Source of the DNA: Anaerolineae bacterium
GTDB taxonomy: Bacteria; Chloroflexota; Anaerolineae; Promineifilales; Promineifilaceae
Assembly (NCBI GenBank): GCA_030425205.1
Contig: JAUIAP010000001.1
Span: 62,001-126,000, forward strand
DNA length: 64,000 bases
Direction: 5' to 3'
The notes beneath the pieces are model-generated. The model searched no databases and was not told where the DNA came from. It saw only the letters and a program-made list of their open reading frames with translations. Position 1 is the stretch's first letter. Each line of letters opens with the position of its first letter. A program made the translations under genes and the position numbers. Below are positions 24,620-33,531 of the stretch, piece after piece.

Positions 24620-24652
24620 AAAAAAGAAGGTGGACAACAACTGTTGCCCACC
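24620..24652 (-). terminator. ssb terminator abutting the next start codon
   Basis: Minus strand: GGTGG (24652-24648) and CCACC (24633-24629) with inner CAACA/TGTTG form the stem; the run TTCTTTTTT (24628-24620) touches the ATG at 24619. Confidence 0.8.
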
Positions 24653-24664
24653 TCCAAATGTTTC

Positions 24665-25108
24665 CTAGAATGGAATATCGTCTTCTTCGACTGCTGGCTG
24701 GCTAGAGCTGGAGCTTCCGCCGCCACCGCCGCTGTCATAGTCGTTATCGTCAGATGGACCGCTGTAACCACCAGCGTCATCGCGTGAACCGATAAAGGTG
24801 AAGTTGTCAGCACGCATTTCCCAGCTTGCACGGACAGTGCCATCACGCGACGTCCATGTGCGTGGCTCACCGTTATCGTCTGAGGTCAGAGTTCCTTCTA
24901 CCAGGATCTTGCTGCCTTTCGACAGGTATTGATTGGCAACTTCGGCACGCCGACCAAAGGCCGACACCCGAACCCATAGCGTCTTTTTGCGCTCTCCAAA
25001 CCCATCGTTGACAGCGACGGTGAAGTTCGTGACGGCCGTTCCGTCCTGGAGATAGCGCATCTCTGGGTCGCGCCCTAGATTACCTGCAATAATTAGTTTG
25101 TGATACAT
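24665..25108 (-). CDS. ssb: Single-stranded DNA-binding protein
   Basis: 147 residues. The N-terminal OB fold starts MYHKLIIAGNLGRDPEMRYL and contains TNFTVAVNDGF and WVRVSAFGRRAEVANQYL, the bacterial SSB pattern. A Gly/Ser/Asp-rich linker leads to the acidic tip EEDDIPF, which recruits replication and repair proteins. The Shine-Dalgarno GAGGAG lies 7 nt before the ATG at 25108, and a good promoter is found upstream. It is not next to rpsF or rpsR, so it is either a relocated main SSB or a second copy. Confidence 0.95.
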   Translation of the reverse strand: MYHKLIIAGNLGRDPEMRYLQDGTAVTNFTVAVNDGFGERKKTLWVRVSAFGRRAEVANQYLSKGSKILVEGTLTSDDNGEPRTWTSRDGTVRASWEMRADNFTFIGSRDDAGGYSGPSDDNDYDSGGGGGSSSSSQPAVEEDDIPF

Positions 25109-25189
25109 AATTTACTCCTCGAATGCTTTTAAGTTTCTGTTCTTTTGTGTTTTTCTGCGGCATCCGCATTAGTCATTTAGACACCTATA

Positions 25190-25218
25190 TTATACACGAA
25201 AAGCAGTGTTGTGAACAA
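25190..25218 (-). promoter_or_regulatory. ssb promoter
   Basis: Minus strand: TTGTTC (25218-25213), 17-nt spacer, TATAAT (25195-25190), 81 nt before the ssb ATG. Confidence 0.75.
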
Positions 25219-25264
25219 GCGTTCTAACCTTAAATTATTGCCAAAAACGCAATTTGAAGAGCGA

Positions 25265-26182
25265 TTATTCTTCCGTTTGACTGTCTGGTTTTTCACGGTG
25301 GCTTGCACGACGTTGATGATGAGATTGGGTCGTTTCGGCCGAATCCAAGCGTTCATCCAACCAGTTCACAAATAGCTCAAACTCCTGTTCTTTGTCTGGC
25401 CCATTGTGGATTTCGTGATAGGCCCCGTCAAACACTTTGAGCGTCTTGTCTTTGGAACCCGCCCGCGCGTAGAGCTGCATACTGCCTTCAATGTTGACAA
25501 TTTTATCGGCCGAACCATGCACGATCAGCATCGGATACATCAACTGCGGTGTGCCTGCTTCAATCGCCTTGAAGCCGCGAATCATCTCTGCACCCGTGCG
25601 TGCCGGAATACCACCACGATAGTTGAGTGGATCGCTGTCGTAATTTTGGACAACAGCAGGATCACGCGAAATATTATTGCTGTCCAGCTTGGTCGTCTGC
25701 ACCGTCGGCAAGAAGCGGCCCATAATGCCGGCAACTTTGATCAGCAGCGGTGAAATGTCATCGCCGGGAACGAGTGCGGGCGCACTAAAGATAATGCCAT
25801 CTAGCTTCGGCATGTCGCGAACAGCCGTGTAGGCCATGATTTCCCCTCCCATACTGTGTGCGAATGTAAAGAACGGAATGTCGGGATGCTGCAAGCGCAC
25901 GCGATTGATCATCTGCATCAAGTCGGCTCGAAATGTGTCCAAGCTATCGATAAATGCACGGCGACCCTCAGACTGGCCATGCCCTTGATGATCGTAGCTA
26001 TGCACGGCATAACCGTTGGCGTTGAGATGGGCCGCGAGGTGTGCATAGCGGCTGCTATGTTCACCGAGTCCATGCACAATCAATAGAACCGCCTTTGGAT
26101 CTTCGATCAACCAACTCTGTTGAAACAGTTGATTTCCCGCATTATTCGTGAATTTTTGGTTGGAATAGGTGACTTCATTCAT
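25265..26182 (-). CDS. Alpha/beta hydrolase, monoacylglycerol lipase/lysophospholipase-like
   Basis: 305 residues of the serine hydrolase_4 family. VLLIVHGLGEHSSRYAHLAA is the oxyanion-hole region, SYDHQGHGQSEGRR the family signature, nucleophile Ser in FAHSMGGEI, catalytic Asp in VHGSADKIVN and His in GAYHEIHN. It probably cleaves monoacylglycerols or lysolipids. The C-terminal ~25 residues (from SAETTQSHHQRRASHRE) are polar, low-complexity and dispensable-looking. It follows pgeF by 39 nt on the same strand, a likely operon. Two TCGGCCGA copies, one giving SAE near the end. Confidence 0.9.
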   Translation of the reverse strand: MNEVTYSNQKFTNNAGNQLFQQSWLIEDPKAVLLIVHGLGEHSSRYAHLAAHLNANGYAVHSYDHQGHGQSEGRRAFIDSLDTFRADLMQMINRVRLQHPDIPFFTFAHSMGGEIMAYTAVRDMPKLDGIIFSAPALVPGDDISPLLIKVAGIMGRFLPTVQTTKLDSNNISRDPAVVQNYDSDPLNYRGGIPARTGAEMIRGFKAIEAGTPQLMYPMLIVHGSADKIVNIEGSMQLYARAGSKDKTLKVFDGAYHEIHNGPDKEQEFELFVNWLDERLDSAETTQSHHQRRASHREKPDSQTEE

Positions 26183-26221
26183 TTGTGTTTTTCCAAAGTT
26201 GCCAACAACCGTTGGTAACCT

Positions 26222-27013
26222 TTAGTGCAGCGTTAGGATTGCGCCAAAGCGGCCTGTACGGCCATTTTCAGCGCGATGGGAGAATAGTAAATCGGTACGG
26301 CTGGCGGTGCAAAGATTTGGCAGTTCGACATTTTCAAGCGGCACCCCTGCGTCATGAAGGCGAATGTGGTTGGCGAGTGGGAGGTTGAAATGGGGTCGGC
26401 CGATTTTCTCGTCGTCAAAATAAACTAGCAAGCGTTCTGACCACTTGGCAAAATGTGAATTTACCTGTGAAATAACAGGTTCATCCACTTCATAGCGGCT
26501 GACGCTGATGCACGGCCCAAGTGCAGCGACAAGCCGTTCGGGATCACTGTTAAACTCACGCACCATTTTGCGCACCATTGCGCCCGGCAGATCAGCAATC
26601 GCACCGCGCCAGCCTGCATGACCAAGACCGATCGCATGGTTGTCGGGATCATAAAGAAAAACGGAGCCGCAGTCGGCGTAATTCATGGTGAGACCACAGC
26701 CGCTGTCATTGGTGATGATGCCGTCGCAAGCAGGGATAACGCTGCCATGATCGGCCGAACTGACCCGTTTCACGTTCGCCTCATGTTTCAATGCCGCATG
26801 GACGAGCGAATCGCTGTCCCGACCAAATAAACCATAGGCACGCCGACGATTCTCATGCACCGTCGGGCTGTTTGGCTCGACGGTTGTGCTAAGATTGAGG
26901 GAGTTGAAGGGGGCTGGGCTGATACCACCATTTCGGCCGAAAACCGCATGATCAACCGCTCCTAATGTCTCGAATTGAAAATATGTAATGCCATCGCGCA
27001 AACATTGTTCCAT
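26222..27013 (-). CDS. pgeF: YfiH/PgeF family multi-copper polyphenol oxidase-fold protein
   Basis: 263 residues of the DUF152 (laccase-domain) family, which includes purine nucleoside phosphorylase YlmD and peptidoglycan-editing PgeF. NSLNLSTTVEPN, the metal-site block GLGHAGWRGAIADLPGAMV, LGPCISVSRYEVDEPV, and the terminal LFSHRAENGRTGRFGAI are diagnostic. The His of HAGWRG and Cys of GPCIS are the zinc ligands. ATG at 27013. Upstream lies the candidate structured RNA with a minus-strand terminator ending 23 nt before the start, so it could be under attenuator control. Three TCGGCCGA copies. Confidence 0.9.
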   Translation of the reverse strand: MEQCLRDGITYFQFETLGAVDHAVFGRNGGISPAPFNSLNLSTTVEPNSPTVHENRRRAYGLFGRDSDSLVHAALKHEANVKRVSSADHGSVIPACDGIITNDSGCGLTMNYADCGSVFLYDPDNHAIGLGHAGWRGAIADLPGAMVRKMVREFNSDPERLVAALGPCISVSRYEVDEPVISQVNSHFAKWSERLLVYFDDEKIGRPHFNLPLANHIRLHDAGVPLENVELPNLCTASRTDLLFSHRAENGRTGRFGAILTLH

Positions 27014-27047
27014 GCCATGAGTTTTAACATGAAGCGATAAAAATAAA

Positions 27048-27248
27048 CAGACCTACACAGAAATTGTGTAGGTCTGAAGTTAAATGTCTACGGCTTGCCC
27101 TCTACCAAACAAAACCAGAACCATCGTAAAACTGGAACGCCCTCTCTGATCGAACCTTTGCCAAGCCGTAGACAACGATAGTACTCTGGTACTAGGGATT
27201 GTCCTGCTGACCCAGTTTGCTGACAGTAAATCAGTCAACTTTTTTTCT
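27048..27248. ncRNA. Candidate structured RNA or leader (strand uncertain)
   Basis: No protein is encoded between pgeF (27013, -) and ftsK (27388, +), but the stretch is rich in pairing. There is a 12-bp hairpin 27048-27059/27065-27076; a perfect 13-bp closing helix TGTCTACGGCTTG (27085-27097) with 27162-27174 enclosing 64 nt; TAGTAC/GTACTA (27179-27184, 27189-27194); and TTG-CTGA/TCAG-CAA (27217-27238) followed by a T-run to 27246. The last is a plus-strand terminator shape. The first, on the minus strand, is followed by TTTATTTTT, also a terminator shape. Either a plus-strand small RNA or a minus-strand leader of pgeF would fit. I do not recognise SRP, 6S, tmRNA or a known riboswitch core. 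Confidence 0.5.
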
Positions 27249-27333
27249 ATTGGGGATCGACAAAATTTTTGTATTGCACTTTACAGTAGGCATGTGCGGC
27301 AAGCACATGGACAGTTTATACTAGAACTTTCGA

Positions 27334-27361
27334 TTTACATGCAGATTGGGTATGCTATAAT
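27334..27361 (+). promoter_or_regulatory. ftsK promoter
   Basis: TTTACA (27334-27339), 16-nt spacer, TATAAT (27356-27361) with the extended TGC, 26 nt before the ftsK ATG. Confidence 0.8.
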
Positions 27362-27387
27362 CGAACTATTGTTTGGATTTTTGAATC

Positions 27388-30069
27388 ATGACGAAAAAGA
27401 AACCCACCAGCAAACCCGCAACAAAAACAACTCGTGGCGGAACGAGTCGCAGTCGCACAAAGACAACCCGTGCCAAAACTTCATCGAGTCGTTCATCCCG
27501 CAAAACGTCTTCAAATAGCAAACGCACCACAACGGCCAAGAAGCAACCGGCACAACCGACGTTTGATATGACCATTCAGCAAAAAGCTTTGATCGGTGGC
27601 ATTGTTTTGATTTTTGTGACCGCGATTTTGCTGTTGAGTCTCTTTTCGCCCAATCAAGGGCAGTTGACGACCGCGTTGGCAGATGGGACATGGCGCGCAT
27701 TCGGCTGGGGGGGGCTGATTGTCCCGGCATTGATGGGTTACTTTGGCTACTTCTTCATGATGTGGGGGATGGAGCACCCCATCAGGCTTAACCCGTACAA
27801 AGTAGCGGGAGCCGCGTTGTTCTTTCTGGGGTTTGAAGCAGTGATGACGACGCTTGCGGTGGTCAATGGAAATGGGCTAAACGACGTTTGGGGCGTGGCG
27901 CGGGCTGGTCTTGGCGGCGGATATTTGGGCGGTGCATTGACCTGGTTGGGACAAGGTGCTGTCGGTGAAATGGGCAGCGCGTTCATCTATTTGCTGATCG
28001 CGCTGGTCGGTGTGATTCTGATGTCAGGTGTGACACGCCAGCAGGTGCGCGCGTGGATTATGCAGCGCATCGAGCATGCCCGCGAGCGCCGAGCCTATTC
28101 CGAAGATGCTGTTTACGAAGAGATTCCCGCCAATCCTGCACCGAGTCGGCGTGTCAAACAAGAAGAAGAGCCTGCGAAACCGATCGCCGCGCCGCAGGTA
28201 TCTGAGGCGGAACGGATTGAACAGATTCGCTTACGCCATCAACAGTTGCGAGCTAAACAAGAGCCTGCGCGACTGCGTGAGGGGAAGGGGCGCGGCGCGA
28301 CAAATCGGCCGAATGCACAAGCACAACCTGCATCACCCCCACCCCAAGAGACGGTTCCCGCCATCATCGAAAATTATGCGGAAACACAGTGGGAACTCCC
28401 CGATTTTCAGCGGATGCTTGAGCCGGGATTGACGCCAGAATCGGCCGAAGATCTCGTCCAAGAACAGTGGTATATCATCGAGCAGACGCTTGAGAGCTTT
28501 GGCGCACCTGGTCGCGTTGTCGATGTTCGCACGGGGCCAACGGTGACCATGTTCGGCGTGGAGCCACAATATCTCGAATCTCGCACGGGGCGGCGCACCA
28601 AAGTGAAGGTGAGCAAAATTGCGGGGCTGGCCGATGATCTCTCATTAGCACTGGCGGCAAAAAGCGTGCGGATTCAGGCACCCGTACCCGGCAAAGGGTA
28701 TATCGGCATCGAAGTGCCGAGCGCAAATAAGGTGATCGTCAGCTTGCGCGACACGATGGAATCGACTGGCTTCCAGCGCATCACGCAAAAATCATTGCTT
28801 GCACTTGGGTTGGGTCAGGATGTGAGTGGGAATTCAATTTCGGCCGATCTCGCCAAAATGCCCCATCTCTTAATCGCAGGTGCGACGGGTTCAGGTAAAT
28901 CGGTCTGCGTTAATGGCATCATCGCGTGTCTCCTCTTGCAAAATTCGCCCAGTGACCTGCGCTTTGTGATGGTCGATCCAAAGCGCGTCGAGCTGACGGG
29001 ATACAATGGCATTCCGCATCTCGCTGCCCCAGTTGTTGTGGAGATGGATAAAGTGGTTGGCGTATTGCAATGGGCGTTACGCGAGATGGACCACCGCTAT
29101 CAGGCATTTGCCAAACTGGGCGCACGCAACATCATTACTTACAATGATAAAGCGGAAAAATCGGGCAAAGACAAGCTGCCCTATATCGTTATCATCATTG
29201 ATGAGCTAGCCGATTTGATGATGACCGCGCCAGAAGACACAGAACGTGCGCTGGCACGCTTGGCGCAAATGGCGCGGGCAACCGGCATTCATATGATCGT
29301 CGCCACGCAACGCCCCTCTGTTGACGTCGTTACGGGGCTTATCAAAGCCAACTTCCCTGCACGCATTGCCTTTGCCGTCTCATCGGCAACCGATAGTCGC
29401 GTCATTCTCGACCAAACTGGCGCAGAGCGGCTGCTCGGCATGGGCGATATGCTCTTCCAAAAACCAGATGCACCCGCCCCACTGCGCATGCAGGGCTGCT
29501 TCGTCAGCGATGAGGAGTTGAGCAAGCTGATCGGCTATTGGAAGACAGCGCGACGTTTTAGAAAGTTCAGTTCGGCCGATGCGGAGCCCAAACCAACAGT
29601 CGCTGAGCCAGAACACTTGCGCAAACCTACGGTTAGTGAACAGGCAACAGTAGACAGTACACCATCACCAAATGGCAACGGGCGATCAAATGGGGCGAGC
29701 GAAAAACAGACGCGCCCCAAACAGAAGAAACAAAAGGTCGCAAGCACTAGCTCAAATTCGGACACAGCACCGAGCATTCCCCCAGCCATCACGCCTGCGC
29801 CACACGCCTCGCCTCAGCCGCTTTGGGAGCATTTGGCAGAGCAGGAAAAGAAGAAAGAAGAAAATCCAGTTGATGAGCTATGGTCGGAAACAGTCGCCTA
29901 TGTTCGTAAAGTGGACAAGGCATCGACCAGCATGTTGCAACGCCGTTTCCAAATTGGCTACACACGCGCCGCCCGCATCATCGACGCAATGGAAGATGCT
30001 GGCGTGATTGGCCCTCCCACGGGGACAAGCAAGGCGCGTGAAGTATTGCCCCCTTCGGAAAGCGAATAG
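27388..30069 (+). CDS. ftsK: DNA translocase FtsK/SpoIIIE
   Basis: 893 residues. A basic Lys/Arg/Ser/Thr-rich N-terminus (1-60) precedes four membrane helices (about 65-215; e.g. ALIGGIVLIFVTAILLLSLF). A charged linker leads to the RecA-like motor: GATGSGKSVCVNG (Walker A, about residue 498), IVIIIDELADLMM (Walker B, about 603), and MIVATQRPSVDVVTGLIKAN. The C-terminal gamma winged helix is present (LWSETVAYVRKVDKASTSML to the end), which reads polar DNA guide sequences. It pumps chromosomal DNA through the division septum. No Shine-Dalgarno. Four TCGGCCGA copies; being palindromic they cannot act as polar guides. Confidence 0.96.
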   Translation: MTKKKPTSKPATKTTRGGTSRSRTKTTRAKTSSSRSSRKTSSNSKRTTTAKKQPAQPTFDMTIQQKALIGGIVLIFVTAILLLSLFSPNQGQLTTALADGTWRAFGWGGLIVPALMGYFGYFFMMWGMEHPIRLNPYKVAGAALFFLGFEAVMTTLAVVNGNGLNDVWGVARAGLGGGYLGGALTWLGQGAVGEMGSAFIYLLIALVGVILMSGVTRQQVRAWIMQRIEHARERRAYSEDAVYEEIPANPAPSRRVKQEEEPAKPIAAPQVSEAERIEQIRLRHQQLRAKQEPARLREGKGRGATNRPNAQAQPASPPPQETVPAIIENYAETQWELPDFQRMLEPGLTPESAEDLVQEQWYIIEQTLESFGAPGRVVDVRTGPTVTMFGVEPQYLESRTGRRTKVKVSKIAGLADDLSLALAAKSVRIQAPVPGKGYIGIEVPSANKVIVSLRDTMESTGFQRITQKSLLALGLGQDVSGNSISADLAKMPHLLIAGATGSGKSVCVNGIIACLLLQNSPSDLRFVMVDPKRVELTGYNGIPHLAAPVVVEMDKVVGVLQWALREMDHRYQAFAKLGARNIITYNDKAEKSGKDKLPYIVIIIDELADLMMTAPEDTERALARLAQMARATGIHMIVATQRPSVDVVTGLIKANFPARIAFAVSSATDSRVILDQTGAERLLGMGDMLFQKPDAPAPLRMQGCFVSDEELSKLIGYWKTARRFRKFSSADAEPKPTVAEPEHLRKPTVSEQATVDSTPSPNGNGRSNGASEKQTRPKQKKQKVASTSSNSDTAPSIPPAITPAPHASPQPLWEHLAEQEKKKEENPVDELWSETVAYVRKVDKASTSMLQRRFQIGYTRAARIIDAMEDAGVIGPPTGTSKAREVLPPSESE

Positions 30070-30112
30070 GCAACCACTTCCCATAGAAAAATTGATAGAC
30101 AATCGTCATTTT

Positions 30113-30142
30113 TTGAACGCGAATGCCAATCATGGCTACAAT
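30113..30142 (+). promoter_or_regulatory. menG promoter, predicted leaderless
   Basis: TTGAAC (30113-30118), 18-nt spacer, TACAAT (30137-30142). A start 7-8 nt downstream falls on the ATG at 30150. Confidence 0.7.
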
Positions 30143-30149
30143 GCGTTGC

Positions 30150-30863
30150 ATGGCATATTTAGAGGGACAAGAACGCGCACAGTATGTGCAGACGATGTTT
30201 GACCGTATAGCGGGGCGGTACGACGTAATGAACCGCCTGATGACGGCGGGGCAGGATTTGACGTGGCGACGCTATGTCATTCAGAAGGCAAATGTCCCCG
30301 TCAATGGTCGTTTGCTCGACATTGCAACAGGGACGGGCGACATTGCATACGAGGGCATTTTACAGCAGCCGTCTATTCAATCGGTCGGGGCAGATTTCTC
30401 ACTTGGGATGATGCAGGCCGGGCGTCGTGACTATGCAGAACGGCGCCATGTGATCAAGTGGACAGGGGCCGACGCGCTCGCGTTGCCATTTGCGGATAAC
30501 TATTTTGATGCCTCAGTATCGGGTTTTTTGATGCGCAACGTAATCGATGTGGCGGGCGCGTTTGCCGAGCAGTTGCGTGTTTTGCAACCCGGTGGACGTT
30601 GTGTCGTGCTCGAGTCAAGTCCACCCAAAGATAACATCCTCAAGCCCTTTATATTGGCACATCTCAACTATGTGATTCCGATAATCGGCCGAATCGTCGC
30701 CGGCGACTCCGATGCCTATCAGTACCTACCTGAAAGCACGCAAGCGTTCCGCGACCCAGATGATCTTGCGCGTATTATGCGTGAAGCTGGGTTTATGATG
30801 GTCAGCTATAAGCTGTTTATGTTTGGGACAGTTGCCGTGCATTTTGGGGTGAAACCGCTTTAA
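30150..30863 (+). CDS. menG: Demethylmenaquinone methyltransferase
   Basis: 237 residues of the UbiE/MenG family, which methylates demethylmenaquinone (or the ubiquinone precursor) with SAM. YDVMNRLMTAGQDLTWRR is the family N-terminal signature, LLDIATGTGDIA motif I, and STQAFRDPDDLARIM with FGTVAVHFGVKPL the C-terminal signature. In-frame starts at 30123 and 30132 exist, but the promoter predicts a transcript beginning at the ATG at 30150 (MAYLEGQE). With the flavoprotein next door it suggests a menaquinone-based respiratory chain. One TCGGCCGA at 30685. Confidence 0.9.
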   Translation: MAYLEGQERAQYVQTMFDRIAGRYDVMNRLMTAGQDLTWRRYVIQKANVPVNGRLLDIATGTGDIAYEGILQQPSIQSVGADFSLGMMQAGRRDYAERRHVIKWTGADALALPFADNYFDASVSGFLMRNVIDVAGAFAEQLRVLQPGGRCVVLESSPPKDNILKPFILAHLNYVIPIIGRIVAGDSDAYQYLPESTQAFRDPDDLARIMREAGFMMVSYKLFMFGTVAVHFGVKPL

Positions 30864-30872
30864 GCTGTAACC

Positions 30873-32033
30873 CTACTGAACGAGCGGCTTGGCAGGCACA
30901 TAGTCTGGATTACGCCATGGGGTGCGGGCGACAACCCAGCGAGCCGCCGTCCAGCCAAGACGGAAAATGCGCGGAGAGTTCAGCTTGTAGGCAAAACGTG
31001 CAATCGCAACACGCAATCTAAGCTGTTTGAACATCGAATACGACATCAGACGTTTGCGGTAGCTCTCAAAGCTAAAGTCGGCGCGCGCAAACGCATCAGC
31101 GACCGTTTCGGCCACAGGTGCGCCATAGGCCAGCGCAAAGGAAATGCCTTCTCCAAAGAGCGGATCAACGCCAGCTGCATCCCCTGCCAACAACACACGG
31201 GGTTGGCTAAACTGTCCCTTTGCATCAAACCAGCGAATCGGTGCGCCTTTAAGTTTGTAGTCGTCTAGCGAGCGCGCACGTTCCGCCATCGAGTCCCGCA
31301 AGACTCCCTTGAGGTCGGCTTTTGACTTTTCAGGACGCGAGCGACTATCAAACACACCGCGATTCATCGTCGCCACACCATCGACATAGCTGGGAAAATC
31401 CCAATAGTATCCTTGTAAATCGTTGGTCATGTGGGTGAAGTCGAAGACGGCAACTTTGTCGCGGAAGTTCCAATTTTGTTGTGGATCTTCGGGCGTATCC
31501 ACTTCGATCAGACGCGCCACACGGGAGTCATCATCCCATTTCAAGCGGCTGCGGATAAAGCTGCGCGACCCATCGGCCGCAATCAACACTTGTGCCTGAA
31601 TGGTGCGTTTATCGGTGGTGACTTGGACAAAATTCGGCCGAATCTCCACCCCCACAACGCCCTCGCCCTGACTCACCGCCACACCACGCGCTTCTGCCTG
31701 CTGCACCAGCCAGTGATCAAACTCACGCCGCCGCACAATCCGAAAGACAGGATTGCCATAGAATGAGTAGCTCTTATCTGCATAGCGCAACTGGACTTCG
31801 CGCACACTGAAATTATTTGGCTCAAACGGCAAGCCTAAGTCGGTCAGGATATTTTCGCCGAGATAGGTGATGCCGCCGCCGCAAAGCTTATCACGCGGAT
31901 GGATCGCCTTATCGACAATTAACATACGCTCTGCCCATTTGGGGTCTTGCTGCACGAGGTGAAGGGCAATAGAAGATCCCGTGGGACCTGACCCAACGAT
32001 TAGAATATCAACTTGAACTATCTCTGCACTCAT
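30873..32033 (-). CDS. Geranylgeranyl reductase family FAD-dependent oxidoreductase
   Basis: 386 residues. N-terminal FAD-binding VDILIVGSGPTGSSIALHL, the CGGGITY loop after HPRDKLCGG typical of the geranylgeranyl-reductase group, VLIAADGSRSFIRSRL, and VLLAGDAAGVDPLFGEGISF, the C-terminal FAD motif. These enzymes saturate isoprenoid chains of menaquinones, lipids or chlorophyll; adjacent menG supports a quinone side-chain role. ATG at 32033 with GGA upstream. Convergent with menG; only 9 nt separate the two stops and no terminator is seen. One TCGGCCGA at 31634. Confidence 0.88.
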   Translation of the reverse strand: MSAEIVQVDILIVGSGPTGSSIALHLVQQDPKWAERMLIVDKAIHPRDKLCGGGITYLGENILTDLGLPFEPNNFSVREVQLRYADKSYSFYGNPVFRIVRRREFDHWLVQQAEARGVAVSQGEGVVGVEIRPNFVQVTTDKRTIQAQVLIAADGSRSFIRSRLKWDDDSRVARLIEVDTPEDPQQNWNFRDKVAVFDFTHMTNDLQGYYWDFPSYVDGVATMNRGVFDSRSRPEKSKADLKGVLRDSMAERARSLDDYKLKGAPIRWFDAKGQFSQPRVLLAGDAAGVDPLFGEGISFALAYGAPVAETVADAFARADFSFESYRKRLMSYSMFKQLRLRVAIARFAYKLNSPRIFRLGWTAARWVVARTPWRNPDYVPAKPLVQ

Positions 32034-32063
32034 CAACGATTCCTATTCACGTTTGTGAAAACG

Positions 32064-32696
32064 CTACTGATAGATGACGGTCAACAACCCGTCGGTAATT
32101 GTAATTGACTGCACGCTCGTGTAATTTGTATCAGCGCGCAGTTCGGCCGAAAAACCTCGCGTGATCTCCTGCTCAATTGACGCTACCGCTTCTGGCGGCA
32201 GCGGTTCCCCGCTTATATCAGCCTGTTCGAGCATTGCGACTGGTTCGCCCTCAACCACGACAAAGCGCACGACAAAGTTACTGACGATTTGCTGTCCAAA
32301 AAATAGTTGGATGCTTTCAATGGTAACGAGGCCATCTTGCAGAATGAGCGTACTATTATCGGCCGAAAGTGGCAATCCCTGCGCTGCCGCGATTTGCACC
32401 ACCGTCATCAACACATCGGCCTCCGTATACTGCATCATCGCCAAGGGTGTGGCCGTCGGCGCAACCGTTGCTGTATTGGTGGGACGAGGGGTATTCGTCG
32501 CTGTCGGTGACGGGGTGTTTGTCGGCGTATTTGTGGGCGAAGGGGTATTTGTCGGTGTGGCGGTCGGCGTATTGGTTGGAGTAGGCGTTTGGGTTGCCGT
32601 TGGCGTGCTGCTCGGCGGCAGTGGGGTTGCGGTTGGTTCTATCTGTTGACAACCGATCACAAATAAGAAGATAAAGACAATCAATTTACGCCACAT
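32064..32696 (-). CDS. Lipoprotein with Thr/Pro/Asn stalk
   Basis: 210 residues. The type II signal peptide ends in the lipobox FVIGC, so Cys16 is probably lipidated. Residues about 20-85 are a stalk of TPT, NTP and SPT units (for example [16 protein letters not shown]). The C-terminal ~120 residues form a compact alpha/beta domain ([53 protein letters not shown]) that I do not recognise. Likely exposed on the outer face of the membrane. It precedes the flavoprotein on the same strand (30-nt gap). Two TCGGCCGA copies. Confidence 0.75.
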   Translation of the reverse strand: MWRKLIVFIFLFVIGCQQIEPTATPLPPSSTPTATQTPTPTNTPTATPTNTPSPTNTPTNTPSPTATNTPRPTNTATVAPTATPLAMMQYTEADVLMTVVQIAAAQGLPLSADNSTLILQDGLVTIESIQLFFGQQIVSNFVVRFVVVEGEPVAMLEQADISGEPLPPEAVASIEQEITRGFSAELRADTNYTSVQSITITDGLLTVIYQ

Positions 32697-32756
32697 TCGC
32701 TATTCTCCAAGTCCCAATAAGCGGGTCACTTTCCAAGCCTGAATTGTAGCGTAAAG

Positions 32757-33410
32757 TTAGCGTTCACACGCAAGATAGCCCGATTGTAATACCCGTTCTG
32801 GACACCAAACGCGCAAATCGCGTAAGTAAGCATCCGCCTCAAGCGTGAGCCGCACCTCCTCCAACGGATCACGTGCATCACTGATAGTTTCATAGCCAAC
32901 AATCGCGCCGCGAAATACGTCATCACGCAAAAATAGCGTGATCTCATACCCAGCCTGTTGAAAACGCACGCTGTCCGCCAATGCCTCTTGTAATAGTTCG
33001 TAGCTACCCGTCACAATGACCCAGTTGATTGTCTCTATCGGTGGAACCTCTGTCGGCAATGCAGGCAAGGTCACCGTTACCTCAGGGACTGGAAAAAGGG
33101 AATCAGTCGGCCGAATCGTTGCAGTTGGAGTAGGTATAACAAGGGTTGCGGTCGGAGGGGGAGTGTCAGTCGGAGGCAGTGTCGCAGTTGGGGGAGTGGT
33201 CGGCGTTGGCGTCATGGTCGCGGGTCGGCGTGATGGCAGCAGCGGAACGTCTGTACTTGTTGGTGACAGTACAACTGTTGGCGTGGGCGTTCGAGTATTG
33301 GATACGGTACGCGCAGTTACACCAGATAAGCCTACAAAACCAATAAATCCTACCAGTAAGCCGGCTAGAACACTGAGGATCAGTGCTACCCGTAATTGAT
33401 CGCTATCCAT
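32757..33410 (-). CDS. Membrane-anchored stalk protein with SPOR-like C-terminal domain
   Basis: 217 residues. One N-terminal membrane helix (VALILSVLAGLLVGFIGFVG), a stalk with TPTPTTPPTATLPPTDTPPP units (about 40-120), and a C-terminal domain of about 75 residues. Its pattern (NWVIVTGSYELLQEALADSV, AGYEITLFLRDDVFRGAIVG, AYLRDLRVWC) resembles SPOR domains, which bind denuded peptidoglycan at division sites. The SPOR assignment is inference from pattern. 60 nt upstream of the lipoprotein gene on the same strand; divergent from rlmN. One TCGGCCGA. Confidence 0.65.
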   Translation of the reverse strand: MDSDQLRVALILSVLAGLLVGFIGFVGLSGVTARTVSNTRTPTPTVVLSPTSTDVPLLPSRRPATMTPTPTTPPTATLPPTDTPPPTATLVIPTPTATIRPTDSLFPVPEVTVTLPALPTEVPPIETINWVIVTGSYELLQEALADSVRFQQAGYEITLFLRDDVFRGAIVGYETISDARDPLEEVRLTLEADAYLRDLRVWCPERVLQSGYLACER

Positions 33411-33531
33411 GTGGCTCCCTTACTCACTACTGCACCTGTGTTGATTGCACAAGTTCACGTTGCATTGTAGCCGCGATCAGGAGGGTTGTTGCGATTTTTC
33501 GCCTAAATTTCATGTCCTTTGCACCTGTTTT

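Noticed and set aside
27085..27174. SRP RNA or 6S RNA
   Set aside because: The conserved SRP helix-8 core and GNAR-type tetraloop context are missing, and the closed helix is too short for a typical 6S RNA with its central bubble.
27388..30069. TCGGCCGA as a polar guide sequence for FtsK
   Set aside because: The motif is a perfect palindrome and cannot encode direction.
32161..32649. Plus-strand open frame rich in Val and Gly opposite the stalk lipoprotein
   Set aside because: Its [14 protein letters not shown] repeats are just the reverse complement of the Thr/Pro/Asn stalk codons.
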